Assembly (NCBI RefSeq): GCF_944380975.1
Contig: NZ_CALWJK010000020.1
Coordinates: 1 to 38,066 of the forward strand
DNA from: an uncultured Agathobaculum sp.
GTDB taxonomy: Bacteria > Bacillota > Clostridia > Oscillospirales > Butyricicoccaceae
Length of the DNA stretch: 38,066 nt
Direction: 5' to 3'
The notes below the pieces were generated by a model, which had not been told where the DNA came from, did not search any database, and saw nothing but the letters and a program-made list of their open reading frames with translations. Positions 16,327 through 25,338 of the stretch are shown here, piece after piece. Numbering within the stretch: position 1 is the first letter of the stretch; each line of letters begins with the position of its first letter. The translations under genes were made by a program, and so were the position numbers.

Positions 16327-16358
16327 TTCAGGAAAGTACAGAGAGGTCTGCTTCGCGG

Positions 16359-19055
16359 TTATTCCTCCGTGCGCAGACGCTCGACAATGGTGTGGCGCAC
16401 GGCGCTGCGGCAGGTGATGAGCGGGATGGCAAGCCCCAGCAATACGAACACCGGCAGCAGCAGCGCAAAAGGCAGGAGCGTAAAGCGATAGGAGAAAAAC
16501 CAGAACACGGTCGAGCAGCCTGTACCGATAACTGGGCCAAGCGTCACACTCAGCGCAAAGCTGAGTGCAAGCGCAAGAATGGCGTAGTATAACCCCTCCA
16601 GCATCAGCATGCGCTTGAGCTGTGTGCCCGTCATGCCGATGGCTTGCAGCACAGCAAACTCATGCCGCCGTGTAATGATGCCGGTCAGCACAGCGTTAAG
16701 GAAGTTGAGCACGCCCACCAGTCCGATAATCAGGCTGAGTGCACTGCCCAGCGTCAGGAACATGGTACGAAATCCCTCGAACTCGGCCTGATAAGTCTTT
16801 TTGCTTTCGTAATCGAAGAGCGGCTGCACGTTTTCGGTGTAGTCGGCGAGAAAGGCTTCCATGCGGTCGGTTGCATCGTCCGCCGTGTCGAATACATAGG
16901 TCATCACCGAACTGGTCTGTGTATCCTGCTTGAACCGCTCGGCACCCATGACGAACTGGTCGGCGCCATAAAAGCGGTAGTCAATCGAGCCGGGGATCAG
17001 AACCGCCGCCACGACCGTATATTCCGCGTCGCGATAGGTTTTGGCGCGCGAGATAATGTCGCGGTCACCCATATAGGCTGCATCTACCTCATCCGCGGGG
17101 ATGACCTCGCCCGTATCCGCATAATAGTATTCCAGTTCCTCCACATAGCGCAGGTGTACCGTGTCGCCCACCTTCGCCCAGTGGGATTGTTCTTCCGGGT
17201 CGCCGTAGTCGTCTGCGGTGTAGACTGCGGCGACTGCATTTTTCGTTGGGTCGGACAGGTCGGACAGATCGCCGTCCAGCACGGTGATGCGCGAGAGCGG
17301 GAAATCCTCCATGCCGTACAGCTGGGCGCGGTCGGCCAGCAGACCGTCATCTGTGTGTTCAGTTTGCTGCACCATCAAATCGAGCGCTTCTGCTGTATTC
17401 CATCGTCCCCAGCTCTGGCGGTACCAGTCTTCGGTGACGAATTCCTGCACGCCGGAAACCTGCCCATAAATGCGGCCGGATTCGGTGATACCGCCGACGG
17501 CGTCGATGTCTGCGATAACGTTTTCGGGGACGGCTTCATCGGTCGAGGTAAAGCCCGCGCCGGTTTGGAAATAAGATGCATCGCCCACAATGAAATCGAC
17601 GGCTGATTTGTCCGCTAAATATTTGTCCATATCAAAGCCGATGGCAAAGGTGTAGGTCATTTGCATGAGCACAACCGCAAGGGCAAGCGATATGACCGTG
17701 ATGACCGTTTTACCGCGGCTGCGGCCGAGATTTGCCCATGCCATGTGTGGCAGGCGTGCACCAGAGGGCTTGCGGGCGGCATGCTTGCCGCAGCGCGCTT
17801 TGGACAGATGCACGCCAGCATCGGTATAGCGTACCGCTTCGACGGGCGAGACGCGCGCGGCCATTTTGCCGGGTTTGCGGCAGGAAATGCGCACGGTCAG
17901 CAGCGAAAAAACCGCTGCGCCGACAAAAATCAACGGGTTAAAAGATACAAAGCTGCCGGTATTGGACGTTTGCTCCATGATGATCGGTGTCAGCTTGACG
18001 CCGAGAGCAAAGCCGACGATCCAGCCGAGCGGGATACCAAAGAGCGAAAGCAGGAACGCCTGCCGCCGGATCATGCGGCGGATCTGCTTGCCGGTCGTGC
18101 CGATGGTTTTGAGCAAACCATAAAAGCGGATATCGTTCGTCACCGAGATTTGAAACACGTTGTAGATAATCAAATATCCGGTGAACATGATGAGCAGCAG
18201 CATGGCAATCATTGCAATCACGCTCATCGGATCGGCTGCCGCGTCAAACTGCGCGGCCGAGTAGCCCCAGTTGACGCCGATGGCGATATAGTTGTCCGCC
18301 TCGGGGTCGCTGCATTGATAGCCATGGTTTGCGAGTACCTGCTCCGCCTTTTCCCGGATGTGGAACGCATTGTTAAACATCATGTCCAAGTGCCATTTGC
18401 CGGTCTGGCTTTGCGGTGCGCCTGTAGAAAGTCCGCATAGTTCCTCGGCCGCGGAGCGCGGCAGGATGACGTTGGATGCAACGATCGCGCTGTCATACTC
18501 CCACCAGCCGGAAAGGGTAAACGTGCGCTCCACGTATTTCGCATCCTGCGTGTTTTCGTCGATGCCGACCGGAATCGTGAATTTAGCGCCTACTTTTGGC
18601 TCGATGCCCAGCAGTGCGAGCACGCGGGTGTCGGTCGCGGCCTCGTCCGTGCCTTCGCGTGGGAGTCTACCCTCAGCCGGCTCGATGAAATAATGCTTGG
18701 CTTCGTTTTCGTCCATGTAGCTGATTTCGATATGGCTTTTGTTAAACGGCGGCTCGTCGTTCGTCATGCCGATGAACAGCCGCGTACCGGTTTCTTTGGC
18801 GAGCGGGTCGTCTTGAAGCTCCAGCAGCTGTTGTTCGGTCAGGTTTTTAAAGGTGGCGTGCATATCCCCGCCTGCTTGCCGGAAATTCTGCTGCTGAAAG
18901 GAGTAGTTGATGGATGCGCCGATCGTGAACAGTGAGGTGAACAGCACAGTTGTCAGCGCAATGGCAATGACCGCGATAATGTTGCGGTTTCTGGATGATT
19001 TCAGGCTGCGGTCGGACAGGCGGCGGATGCATTTGCGGTTGGATACCTTGAGCAT
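16359..19055 (-). CDS. ABC transporter permease (FtsX/MacB type)
   Basis: 898 residues. One N-terminal membrane helix is followed by a large extracytoplasmic domain and three helices. A short cytoplasmic linker (VSPVEAVRY) then leads to a second unit of helix, large external domain and three C-terminal helices ending in RHTIVERLRTEE. This duplicated FtsX architecture is typical of type VII ABC systems, which extrude peptides or lipids or relieve antimicrobial stress without importing anything. The start at 19055 has AAGGGGG eight bases before; longer in-frame starts lie inside the ATPase gene. It is co-transcribed with the ATPase just upstream (13-bp gap). Confidence 0.9.
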   Translation of the reverse strand: MLKVSNRKCIRRLSDRSLKSSRNRNIIAVIAIALTTVLFTSLFTIGASINYSFQQQNFRQAGGDMHATFKNLTEQQLLELQDDPLAKETGTRLFIGMTNDEPPFNKSHIEISYMDENEAKHYFIEPAEGRLPREGTDEAATDTRVLALLGIEPKVGAKFTIPVGIDENTQDAKYVERTFTLSGWWEYDSAIVASNVILPRSAAEELCGLSTGAPQSQTGKWHLDMMFNNAFHIREKAEQVLANHGYQCSDPEADNYIAIGVNWGYSAAQFDAAADPMSVIAMIAMLLLIMFTGYLIIYNVFQISVTNDIRFYGLLKTIGTTGKQIRRMIRRQAFLLSLFGIPLGWIVGFALGVKLTPIIMEQTSNTGSFVSFNPLIFVGAAVFSLLTVRISCRKPGKMAARVSPVEAVRYTDAGVHLSKARCGKHAARKPSGARLPHMAWANLGRSRGKTVITVISLALAVVLMQMTYTFAIGFDMDKYLADKSAVDFIVGDASYFQTGAGFTSTDEAVPENVIADIDAVGGITESGRIYGQVSGVQEFVTEDWYRQSWGRWNTAEALDLMVQQTEHTDDGLLADRAQLYGMEDFPLSRITVLDGDLSDLSDPTKNAVAAVYTADDYGDPEEQSHWAKVGDTVHLRYVEELEYYYADTGEVIPADEVDAAYMGDRDIISRAKTYRDAEYTVVAAVLIPGSIDYRFYGADQFVMGAERFKQDTQTSSVMTYVFDTADDATDRMEAFLADYTENVQPLFDYESKKTYQAEFEGFRTMFLTLGSALSLIIGLVGVLNFLNAVLTGIITRRHEFAVLQAIGMTGTQLKRMLMLEGLYYAILALALSFALSVTLGPVIGTGCSTVFWFFSYRFTLLPFALLLPVFVLLGLAIPLITCRSAVRHTIVERLRTEE

Positions 19056-19068
19056 GTCGCGCACCCCC

Positions 19069-19743
19069 TTACGCGTGCACGATCTGCCCGTCCTCAATGC
19101 GGACGATGCGGTGCGCAAGCTGGGCGATCTCCTCGTTGTGAGTGATCATGACGATGGTCTGGCCGAACTTTTCACCCGTCACTTTTAGAAGTGCCAGCAC
19201 GTCCTGACTGGTGCGGCTGTCGAGGTTGCCGGTCGGCTCGTCGGCCAGAACAATCGCGGGCTTGGTGGCGAGTGCCCGGGCGATGGCCACGCGCTGCTGC
19301 TGCCCGCCGGAAAGCTGGCTGGGCAGGTTTGTCAGCTTGCTTTCCAACCCCAGCGTGCGGATGATTTCATCGACATAGGTGCGGTCAATTGTGCCGCCGT
19401 CCAGCTCGATCGGCAGCACAATGTTTTCGTATACGCTGAGCACAGGCACCAGATTGTATGCCTGAAACACAAAGCCGATCTTGCGGCGCCGGAAAATGGT
19501 CAGTTCATCGTCCCTCAGTGTGAAAATATCGCTGCCGTCGACGAATACCTTGCCGTCTGTCGGGCGATCCAACCCACCGAGCATGTGCAGCAGGGTGGAT
19601 TTGCCTGAGCCGGATGTGCCGACCACTGCGACAAACTCGCCGCTCTCCACCGTCAGATTGACACCGTCGAGTGCATGTACTGCGGTGTCGCCCGCGCCAT
19701 AGATCTTGCGCAGGTTCTGCGTTTGTAAAACCGTCATAGCCAT
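19069..19743 (-). CDS. ABC transporter ATPase (MacB/LolD type)
   Basis: A 224-residue stand-alone ATPase. It has Walker [10 protein letters not shown] near residue 42, Q-loop FVFQAYNL, signature LSGGQQQR, Walker [14 protein letters not shown] and the H-loop ITHNEE. The phrase DEPTGNLD is characteristic of the MacB/LolD/FtsE group that pairs with FtsX-type permeases, here the gene immediately downstream. ATG 19743 and ATG 19737 are both possible; AGGAAGGAA lies directly upstream, favouring 19737 by spacing. A terminator-like hairpin sits just before the ribosome site. Confidence 0.92.
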   Translation of the reverse strand: MAMTVLQTQNLRKIYGAGDTAVHALDGVNLTVESGEFVAVVGTSGSGKSTLLHMLGGLDRPTDGKVFVDGSDIFTLRDDELTIFRRRKIGFVFQAYNLVPVLSVYENIVLPIELDGGTIDRTYVDEIIRTLGLESKLTNLPSQLSGGQQQRVAIARALATKPAIVLADEPTGNLDSRTSQDVLALLKVTGEKFGQTIVMITHNEEIAQLAHRIVRIEDGQIVHA

Positions 19744-19753
19744 GTTCCTTCCT

Positions 19754-19797
19754 GAAAAAAAGTCTGCATTGCACCGGTGTTCCGGTACAATACAGAC
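19754..19797 (-). terminator. terminator or attenuator between the sensor kinase and the ABC ATPase
   Basis: The inverted repeat GTCTG-x-ATTG-x-ACCGG / CCGGT-x-CAAT-x-CAGAC (19762-19797) has only two mismatches. On the minus strand it is followed by seven T residues and then, three bases later, by the AGGAAGGAA ribosome site of the ABC ATPase. It ends the two-component transcript or attenuates the ABC genes. Confidence 0.75.
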
Positions 19798-19851
19798 GAT
19801 ATCACAACAATCTATCCAGAGCCTTTCTGAAATATAACAGTTTTGTCACAT

Positions 19852-20757
19852 TTAGGCTTCTCTGCGCGGCAGAAACAGCGAAAAGGTACTGCCTGCGCCC
19901 GGATGTGAGGATACTTTGATATAGCCGCCGTTTGCTGCGGCAATTTCTCGCGCAAGATATAGTCCCAGCCCAACGCCAGGCGCTTCCTGCGCGGCGGGCG
20001 TACGGTAAAAGCGGGCAAATACGCGGCTGGATTCCTCTTCACTCAAACCGATGCCGGTGTCGGTCACGTCGATGCGGCAGAACAGCTCATACGGCACGAC
20101 CGAGACAGTCACGCTGCCGCCTGCGGGTGTGTATTTGATCGCGTTATCGAGCAGGTTACCCAGCGCCTCTAGTGTCCATTTGTGGTCGAAGCATGCGGTC
20201 TCATCTGCGGGCGTGCCGGACAGAAAAATACCTTTTGCCGCCGCTTTGGGCGCGGCTTCCAGCAGCGCGTCCTGCACCAGAGTTGCAACGCTGTTCGGTT
20301 TGGCATGGACGGCGATCACACCGGTTTCCAGTCGTCCGGCCTTGACCAGCGCTTCGATCAGGAAACGCAGTTTCTCCGCCTGTGCGGACAGTGCCTGCAC
20401 GCAGTCGCGGCAGTCCTCGGGCAAGGACTTGTCGCCCAGCAGTTCAGCATAAAGCAGAATATTGGCGATCGGCGTTTTGGTCTGATGGGATACGTCTGCG
20501 ATCAGCGCCTGCACGTGCGCCTTTTGCTCGGCCAGCTGCGCTTTGGAGGTGCCGCTGGCTTCCAGATAGCGCTGCATCTTGGCTTCAATGGCGGATAAAC
20601 GGCTTTCGTCAAAGCGAGATGCGGCAAATGTGCCGCCGATGGCATCATCCAGCATGCGGTCAAGCGTGTGCATGGTGCGGGACACCCGATAGCGGTCATA
20701 GCCGATGACAGCCGCTGCCAGGAGAACAGCGCAGAGCGCTATGATCCACGGTGTCAT
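19852..20757 (-). CDS. sensor histidine kinase
   Basis: 301 residues. A single N-terminal membrane helix (residues ~3-20) has almost no external loop. A coiled linker leads to the phospho-acceptor His91 in ADVSHQTKTPIANI. The ATPase domain has the N box (LGNLLDNAIKYTP), G1 box (DTGIGLS), F box (RVFARFYR) and G2 box (GVGLGLYLAREI). The minimal sensor suggests it senses within the membrane or through a partner such as an ABC permease. Its start overlaps the regulator stop (ATGA), so the two are translationally coupled. Confidence 0.92.
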   Translation of the reverse strand: MTPWIIALCAVLLAAAVIGYDRYRVSRTMHTLDRMLDDAIGGTFAASRFDESRLSAIEAKMQRYLEASGTSKAQLAEQKAHVQALIADVSHQTKTPIANILLYAELLGDKSLPEDCRDCVQALSAQAEKLRFLIEALVKAGRLETGVIAVHAKPNSVATLVQDALLEAAPKAAAKGIFLSGTPADETACFDHKWTLEALGNLLDNAIKYTPAGGSVTVSVVPYELFCRIDVTDTGIGLSEEESSRVFARFYRTPAAQEAPGVGLGLYLAREIAAANGGYIKVSSHPGAGSTFSLFLPRREA

Positions 20758-21425
20758 TGGTTCACCGCCCAGCCGTAGCCCACGCCGTATACGGTTTGGA
20801 TAGGCGCATCTGCACCTAACTTGCGCCGCAGCCTTCCGACCGTCACTGACAGCGCGTTTTCGTCGACGTATTCCGCGCCGTCTGTCCAGATGCGGTCGAC
20901 CAGTGTGCTGCGCGGCACGGTATGCCCACGGTTTTCAATCAGCAGGCGCAGCAGCCGCTGCTCGGTCTGGGACAGCTGCACCGTGCGTCCGTCCGCAGAA
21001 AAGCAAAGTGCGTCAAAATCGAATACAAAACCGTCCTGTCGAAACACGGTGGCAGACGGAGCGGGTGCAGCACGGCGCAGCGCGGCATCTACGCGGGCGC
21101 GTAGCACGGCCAGCGAAAAGGGCTTTGTGATATAGTCGTCTGCGCCCAGTGTCAGGCCGGTGACGATATCGGTTTCCAGGTCGTTTGCAGTCAGCAAAAT
21201 GACCGGCGGGCCGCCTTTGGCGCGGATTTCTTCCAGCAGCGACAGTCCCGAGCCGTCTGGTAGGTTGATGTCCAACAAAGCAAGCGAAAAGGATGCAGTT
21301 TGCAGCGCCTGACGCGCTTCCGCGCAGCTTTTGGCCAGCGTGCAGGTGCGCGTGCCGTCCGACAGCGCGAGCACCAGTCCGCGGCCGAGCGCCGCATCAT
21401 CCTCGATAATCAAAATCTGGTTCAC
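20754..21425 (-). CDS. OmpR-family response regulator
   Basis: A 223-residue protein. The receiver domain has the acidic pair Asp9/Asp10, phospho-acceptor Asp52 (LLDINLPDG) and Lys101 (YITKPF). The C-terminal winged helix contains LSQTEQRLLRLLIENRGHTVPR and VTVGRLRRKLG. I place the start at a GTG (21425), because AGAGGTGA lies eight bases before it; a GTG 12 bases upstream overlaps that site. Partner of the downstream kinase. The flanking ABC operons on the same strand are the likely targets, as with many Firmicute ABC-linked two-component systems (inference). Confidence 0.9.
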   Translation of the reverse strand: MNQILIIEDDAALGRGLVLALSDGTRTCTLAKSCAEARQALQTASFSLALLDINLPDGSGLSLLEEIRAKGGPPVILLTANDLETDIVTGLTLGADDYITKPFSLAVLRARVDAALRRAAPAPSATVFRQDGFVFDFDALCFSADGRTVQLSQTEQRLLRLLIENRGHTVPRSTLVDRIWTDGAEYVDENALSVTVGRLRRKLGADAPIQTVYGVGYGWAVNQ

Positions 21426-21447
21426 AGAGCGTATCACCTCTGGGCCT

Positions 21448-21477
21448 ATTGTAGCACAAAACCCGTGCGCATGCCAA
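21448..21477 (-). promoter_or_regulatory. promoter of the two-component operon
   Basis: On the minus strand TTGGCA (21477-21472), an 18-bp spacer and TACAAT (21453-21448), about 23 bp before the regulator start. The -35 lies inside the terminator stem of the upstream operon. Confidence 0.75.
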
Positions 21478-21498
21478 CGGGAAGGGCATGCGCACGGG
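21462..21498 (-). terminator. intrinsic terminator of the traX/ABC operon
   Basis: A 14-bp perfect stem (CCCGTGCGCATGCC / GGCATGCGCACGGG) followed on the minus strand by TTTT, nine bases after the permease stop. Confidence 0.85.
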
Positions 21499-21506
21499 CA
21501 AGCAAG

Positions 21507-23639
21507 TCAGGTGTGGATGTGCAGCGCGCGGCAGACGCTGCGGCGCGTCAGTCGGTAAACCAGATACAGCAGTGTGGATATTGCTGCCACCACGGCGGCG
21601 CAGGTCGCCATACCTTGCAGTTCGCTGCTCGTAAACCCATAGGGCGTGCCGTTGAAGTACAGCATAATCATATAAAACGCCCAGATCAGGCCGGTGCCGG
21701 TCAGTGCGGGCACAACAAACACGCGGCTGACCTGTCCGCGCACCGCGCGGAACAGATAAGCGTTTGGCGCGCCGAGGTGACGCAGATCGTCATATACGCG
21801 CGCGCTCGTCAGTGCGATGGTCATGCAGCGGGTGAACGCGATCACGATGACTGCCGCAAAGCAGACCAGCGCGATGAACACAAACAGCATCAGGAACACC
21901 GCCATCGTGGTGATAAAGTCGTTCTTGTCGAGCACGCGGAACTGCGGCATGTACTTCCAGTAAAGACGAAAAGCGGAGGAATCCCGGTCGGCATAGTCGA
22001 TGGTGCCCAGACCGAGCGCGGCGGCATTTTTCGGGGCGAAGTCGTACGGTTCGTCCTTCTGCGCGGCGATGGCGGCGGATACATCGTCGTAGTAGTCGCC
22101 GACTTCGACCTCCGGGCCGGAGCGGTCGACGATTTCATCAAACAGCGCCTTGGCAAAAGTGTAGCTGTTCTCTGCGTCCGCGACGTTGAAGAATACATAT
22201 TTCTCACGATAGATATCGTCCAGCCCAGCGGCGATAGCGGTATAATCCACGTTATCCAGCACATAGCAGCCCAGCAGCAGGGAATAGCGCAACGGTTCAG
22301 CGGGCGTTACATCGAGCGTTTTGCCGGTCGTCATATTGGTCAGATGAGTGACATCGCCGCCGGACAGATAGCTGCTGCCGCCCTCGTCATCAAGGACGTT
22401 GGCGCAGGTGCCGGACAGTATGTCGATGTTCTGTCCGGTCAGGGCGTTGTATGCGCGTTCCGAGAAAAACGTCGCGCCGTTCAGCAGCTCAGCGTAGGCG
22501 GTCGTATAGGTTGTGCCGAAGCCGGTTTCGGTCTCGATCGAGTAGGTACCGTCGACGCCCAGTACAGCTGCCTCCTGCTGCGCCCATGCGGTAATCTCGA
22601 CCGCGGCTTCGTCTGCCAGCCGTTGCACCTCGTCCCGCTGAGGGATATCTTGATCCGCACGCCAGTGGTAGGCAAAGTCGACGGGGCGCGTGTCGTAGCT
22701 GTGCGCCATGCTGCTGCCCATCATGGGTGCGTAAAACGAAGCGAAATACGCTCCGCCGATCAGAAGTGCCATGACGAGCATGTTGCGCACGGTCTGGCGA
22801 CCCTGAAATTTCATCATGGCATCCGAAATAATGGTTTTATAGCGGTTTTTGCGGCACCGCCAGCCGTTGACAACCGTGTGCAGCAACACCATATAGAGGC
22901 CGATCAGTACCGGCAGATAAAACACAGCATCCACCCAGCCGGGCGCGTACCAGTGCAGCACGCGGACAAAGAAGGAGGGCATCAGGTAGCCGAGCAGCGC
23001 TCCGCATACGGCAAGCATGATCCCGACCGGGCCATACCAGTGCGGGACAACGTGAATCGGTTCGGACTTGTGGGATTCCTGTACAATGTCAATGATGTTG
23101 GTGCGTCGGATGAAGCGCGCGGCCAGCAAAAACAGCATGATGACCACATAGGCCGAAAAGACCAGCGCGAGCAGATAGGCCTGCGGGTCAAAGGCGAGCG
23201 GCATTTCTTCCGAATCGACCAGCAGAAGGCGGAAGCATTGCCAGATGCACCATGCAAGCGGCGCGCCAAGCACCGCGCCTGCGGCGCAAGCGCTCAGAGA
23301 CAGCACAGCCAGTTCGAACCCTAGTTCGTTGCGCAGTTGACGGCGCGACGCACCCAATGCGAGAAACACGCCGGTTTCGCGGGATTTCTGACGGAAGAAC
23401 AGACCCGCGGCGTAGGTGGTGAACACCGCGCAGCCGATGACAGCCAGCACGAACACCATCATCACCTGCTTGCGGCTGTCGCCGCCCTCGGGCAGTACGG
23501 TTAGGATGGTTGGGGAGCGCATCATGCAGGCATAGGCGGTGATGAGCAGCACGGAAAAGAAACAGCATCCGGCCAGCAGGCCGTACTGCCCGCGGTTTTT
23601 GCGCCGCAGTGCGGCGTAAACTTCGGAAAAGGTGCGCAT
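21507..23639 (-). CDS. ABC transporter permease (FtsX type)
   Basis: 710 residues. An N-terminal helix (about 20-40), a group of helices to about 240, helices near 280-340, a large external domain (about 340-590) and three C-terminal helices. The FtsX-like core includes KSRETGVFLALGASRRQLRNELG, which precedes the second helix group and is typical of BceB/FtsX permeases. Together with the ATPase whose stop lies five bases before this ATG it forms an export or stress-relief transporter. The start at 23639 has GAAAGGAG upstream; longer in-frame starts lie in the ATPase gene. The proximity to the two-component genes suggests a resistance-module role. Confidence 0.88.
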   Translation of the reverse strand: MRTFSEVYAALRRKNRGQYGLLAGCCFFSVLLITAYACMMRSPTILTVLPEGGDSRKQVMMVFVLAVIGCAVFTTYAAGLFFRQKSRETGVFLALGASRRQLRNELGFELAVLSLSACAAGAVLGAPLAWCIWQCFRLLLVDSEEMPLAFDPQAYLLALVFSAYVVIMLFLLAARFIRRTNIIDIVQESHKSEPIHVVPHWYGPVGIMLAVCGALLGYLMPSFFVRVLHWYAPGWVDAVFYLPVLIGLYMVLLHTVVNGWRCRKNRYKTIISDAMMKFQGRQTVRNMLVMALLIGGAYFASFYAPMMGSSMAHSYDTRPVDFAYHWRADQDIPQRDEVQRLADEAAVEITAWAQQEAAVLGVDGTYSIETETGFGTTYTTAYAELLNGATFFSERAYNALTGQNIDILSGTCANVLDDEGGSSYLSGGDVTHLTNMTTGKTLDVTPAEPLRYSLLLGCYVLDNVDYTAIAAGLDDIYREKYVFFNVADAENSYTFAKALFDEIVDRSGPEVEVGDYYDDVSAAIAAQKDEPYDFAPKNAAALGLGTIDYADRDSSAFRLYWKYMPQFRVLDKNDFITTMAVFLMLFVFIALVCFAAVIVIAFTRCMTIALTSARVYDDLRHLGAPNAYLFRAVRGQVSRVFVVPALTGTGLIWAFYMIMLYFNGTPYGFTSSELQGMATCAAVVAAISTLLYLVYRLTRRSVCRALHIHT

Positions 23640-23644
23640 ACCGC

Positions 23645-24388
23645 TCACTCCTTTCCCATTTCGCGGATAGCATCCAGCAGTGTGTCCTGAAATGCACCGC
23701 GCTCCTGCGCACCCTTGGAAAGGGTGCGCCATACCACGCCGTCGCGCAGGATGATGACACGGTCGCAGAAAGAGGCGGCAAAGGAATCGTGCGTGACCAT
23801 GAAGATGGTCGCGCCCAGCGCACGCCGCGCCTGCGCAAAGCTGTTGATGACCGCGCGGGAGGACTTGGAATCCAGATTGCCGGTTGGCTCGTCTGCGAGA
23901 ATGAGCAGCGGTCGGTTGATGAGTGCGCGGGCGACCGCCGTGCGCTGTTTTTCACCGCCCGAGATTTCGGCGGGGTACTTGTCGCGGATCGCGGTGATGC
24001 CGAACACGTCGCACAGGCTGTCCGCATCATTCTCCATGGCCGCGTCGGTCTGTCCAGCGATGATGCGCGGCAGCAGGATATTGTCACGCACGGTCAGGCC
24101 ATCGAGCAGCAGAAAGTCCTGAAAGACAAAGCCCAGCTTGCGGTTACGCACGCGGGCAAGCGCGTCCTCGTCCAACCGTGCGATCTCCTTGCCGCCGAGC
24201 GTGATGCTGCCGCTGTCGGCGGGGATATAGCAGGAAATGCAGTTGAGGAGCGTCGTCTTGCCCGAACCGCTCGGTCCCATTACGGCGACAAATTCACCTT
24301 CCTCCACTTGCAGCGAAACCCCTTTGAGCACTTCATAGGTCGTTTTGCCGACCTGATAGCTTTTATGCAGATTATGGACAGATAACAT
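23645..24388 (-). CDS. ABC transporter ATPase
   Basis: 247 residues. Walker A GPSGSGKTT near residue 38, Q-loop FVFQDFLLL, signature ISGGEKQR, Walker [14 protein letters not shown] and H-loop VTHDS are all intact. It belongs to the same DEPTGNLD group as the other ATPase in this window but is clearly divergent from it, so the two systems are not a recent duplication. It is the middle gene of traX-ATPase-permease, 14 bp after the traX-like stop, with GAAAGGAGTATGCAAT before its ATG. Confidence 0.92.
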   Translation of the reverse strand: MLSVHNLHKSYQVGKTTYEVLKGVSLQVEEGEFVAVMGPSGSGKTTLLNCISCYIPADSGSITLGGKEIARLDEDALARVRNRKLGFVFQDFLLLDGLTVRDNILLPRIIAGQTDAAMENDADSLCDVFGITAIRDKYPAEISGGEKQRTAVARALINRPLLILADEPTGNLDSKSSRAVINSFAQARRALGATIFMVTHDSFAASFCDRVIILRDGVVWRTLSKGAQERGAFQDTLLDAIREMGKE

Positions 24389-24402
24389 ATTGCATACTCC
24401 TT

Positions 24403-25170
24403 TCAGGATATAACGAATTGTAATATTGCGATAGCGGAAAGATGTGCAGGATAAAACACATAAAATACCCGCTTCGGAATTTTCAGGTCAAAGTGCGTGA
24501 GCAGGAAGAGAAACGGTGCCGCGAAGATGGCGAAGAACGACCAGTCGATGGCAAAATTGCCAATCACAAGGTTCAACGGGTCGGCAAGCGATGCGTGGCC
24601 AAAGCCGAGGAAGAACTGCGCGCAGTACAACCCTGCGCCAACGGTTGGGTGGTTACGGCACAGATAAAAGATCAGCATGTACTGAATGCCAGTGCCGGAA
24701 TAGTCGAAGTTCCACCAGGAAACGACGAAAAGCGCCGCGAAAAACAGCCACCATTTGCGCTCTTTCAGGCCGTACATGGCGAGCAGGGACAGAAACAGGG
24801 TGCAGAAAATGTTCCAGTTGGTCAGTTCGGCAACAAAGTCGTGCGGATGGAAAGCCAGCACATAAAACGGCTGGGAAATGACGGCGAACAGGCCGAGCCG
24901 AAACAGGTATTTTTTGATATCGCGCGTGTAGAGCAGGCCGACCGTCATGCAGTAGCAGAAGATCGGAAACGCGATGCGTCCCACCCAGCGGAACCAGCCC
25001 ACCTCGGGAAAAAATGCGCCGCCAATGTGGTCGATCAGCATGGCAATGATGGCGATCAGCTTGAGAAAATTGGTGTCCAGATTGGTTTTCAGACGCGGTG
25101 CATCAGTCGGAATGACAGGCGGCGTGGTGAGTACAGCGCGGATGCGGGAAAAGGTGATGCCTGCGGTCAT
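24403..25170 (-). CDS. TraX-family membrane protein
   Basis: A 255-residue polytopic protein. After a hydrophilic start of about 30 residues comes FLKLIAIIAMLIDHIGGAFFP, then RWVGRIAFPIFCYC and further helices, which is the TraX pattern. TraX of plasmid F acetylates pilin; chromosomal Firmicute members are of unknown substrate and are presumed acyltransferases. It is the first gene of a three-gene operon with an ABC ATPase and permease, an unusual pairing. The start has AAGGGGG seven bases before ATG. Confidence 0.85.
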   Translation of the reverse strand: MTAGITFSRIRAVLTTPPVIPTDAPRLKTNLDTNFLKLIAIIAMLIDHIGGAFFPEVGWFRWVGRIAFPIFCYCMTVGLLYTRDIKKYLFRLGLFAVISQPFYVLAFHPHDFVAELTNWNIFCTLFLSLLAMYGLKERKWWLFFAALFVVSWWNFDYSGTGIQYMLIFYLCRNHPTVGAGLYCAQFFLGFGHASLADPLNLVIGNFAIDWSFFAIFAAPFLFLLTHFDLKIPKRVFYVFYPAHLSAIAILQFVIS

Positions 25171-25245
25171 TTTGGTTGCCCCCTTAGAATGGTGTTGCGG
25201 TTTCTCTTTCTGTTTTCAGCATACCGCCGCTTTTGGGGATACGCA

Positions 25246-25275
25246 AACCGGCCTGCCATTTTTGGCAGGCCGGTT
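25246..25275. other. strong inverted repeat upstream of the traX-like operon
   Basis: AACCGGCCTGCCA / TGGCAGGCCGGTT, 13 perfect pairs with a TTTT loop. No proper T-run follows on either strand, so it is either a weak terminator, an operator, or an RNA structure in the leader of the traX operon. It lies between divergent operons. Confidence 0.6.
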
Positions 25276-25302
25276 GTAAAGTTTGGCGCGCAGCATGACC
25301 GA

Positions 25303-25337
25303 GATGTCAAAACTGACGCATTTGTTGTCAAGTTTGG
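25303..25337 (+). promoter_or_regulatory. direct repeats, candidate LytTR binding sites
   Basis: GATGTCAAAACTG (25303-25315) and GTTGTCAAGTTTG (25324-25336) match in 10 of 13 positions and are 21 bp apart, i.e. two helical turns. They lie just upstream of the -35 of the LytTR regulator gene. LytTR proteins bind direct repeats with this spacing. Confidence 0.5.
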
Positions 25338-25338
25338 T

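Noticed and set aside
21300-23324. A 674-codon plus-strand open frame
   Set aside because: It lies wholly antisense to the two-component regulator and the ABC permease, has no ribosome site and no recognisable domain, and arises from the codon bias of the opposite strand. The same applies to long antisense frames at 377-1243, 1583-2518, 12307-13098, 14762-15868 and 16644-17606.
25246-25275. Intrinsic terminator at the strong inverted repeat
   Set aside because: There is no T-run of useful length on either strand, and it lies between divergent operons where no transcript needs to end.
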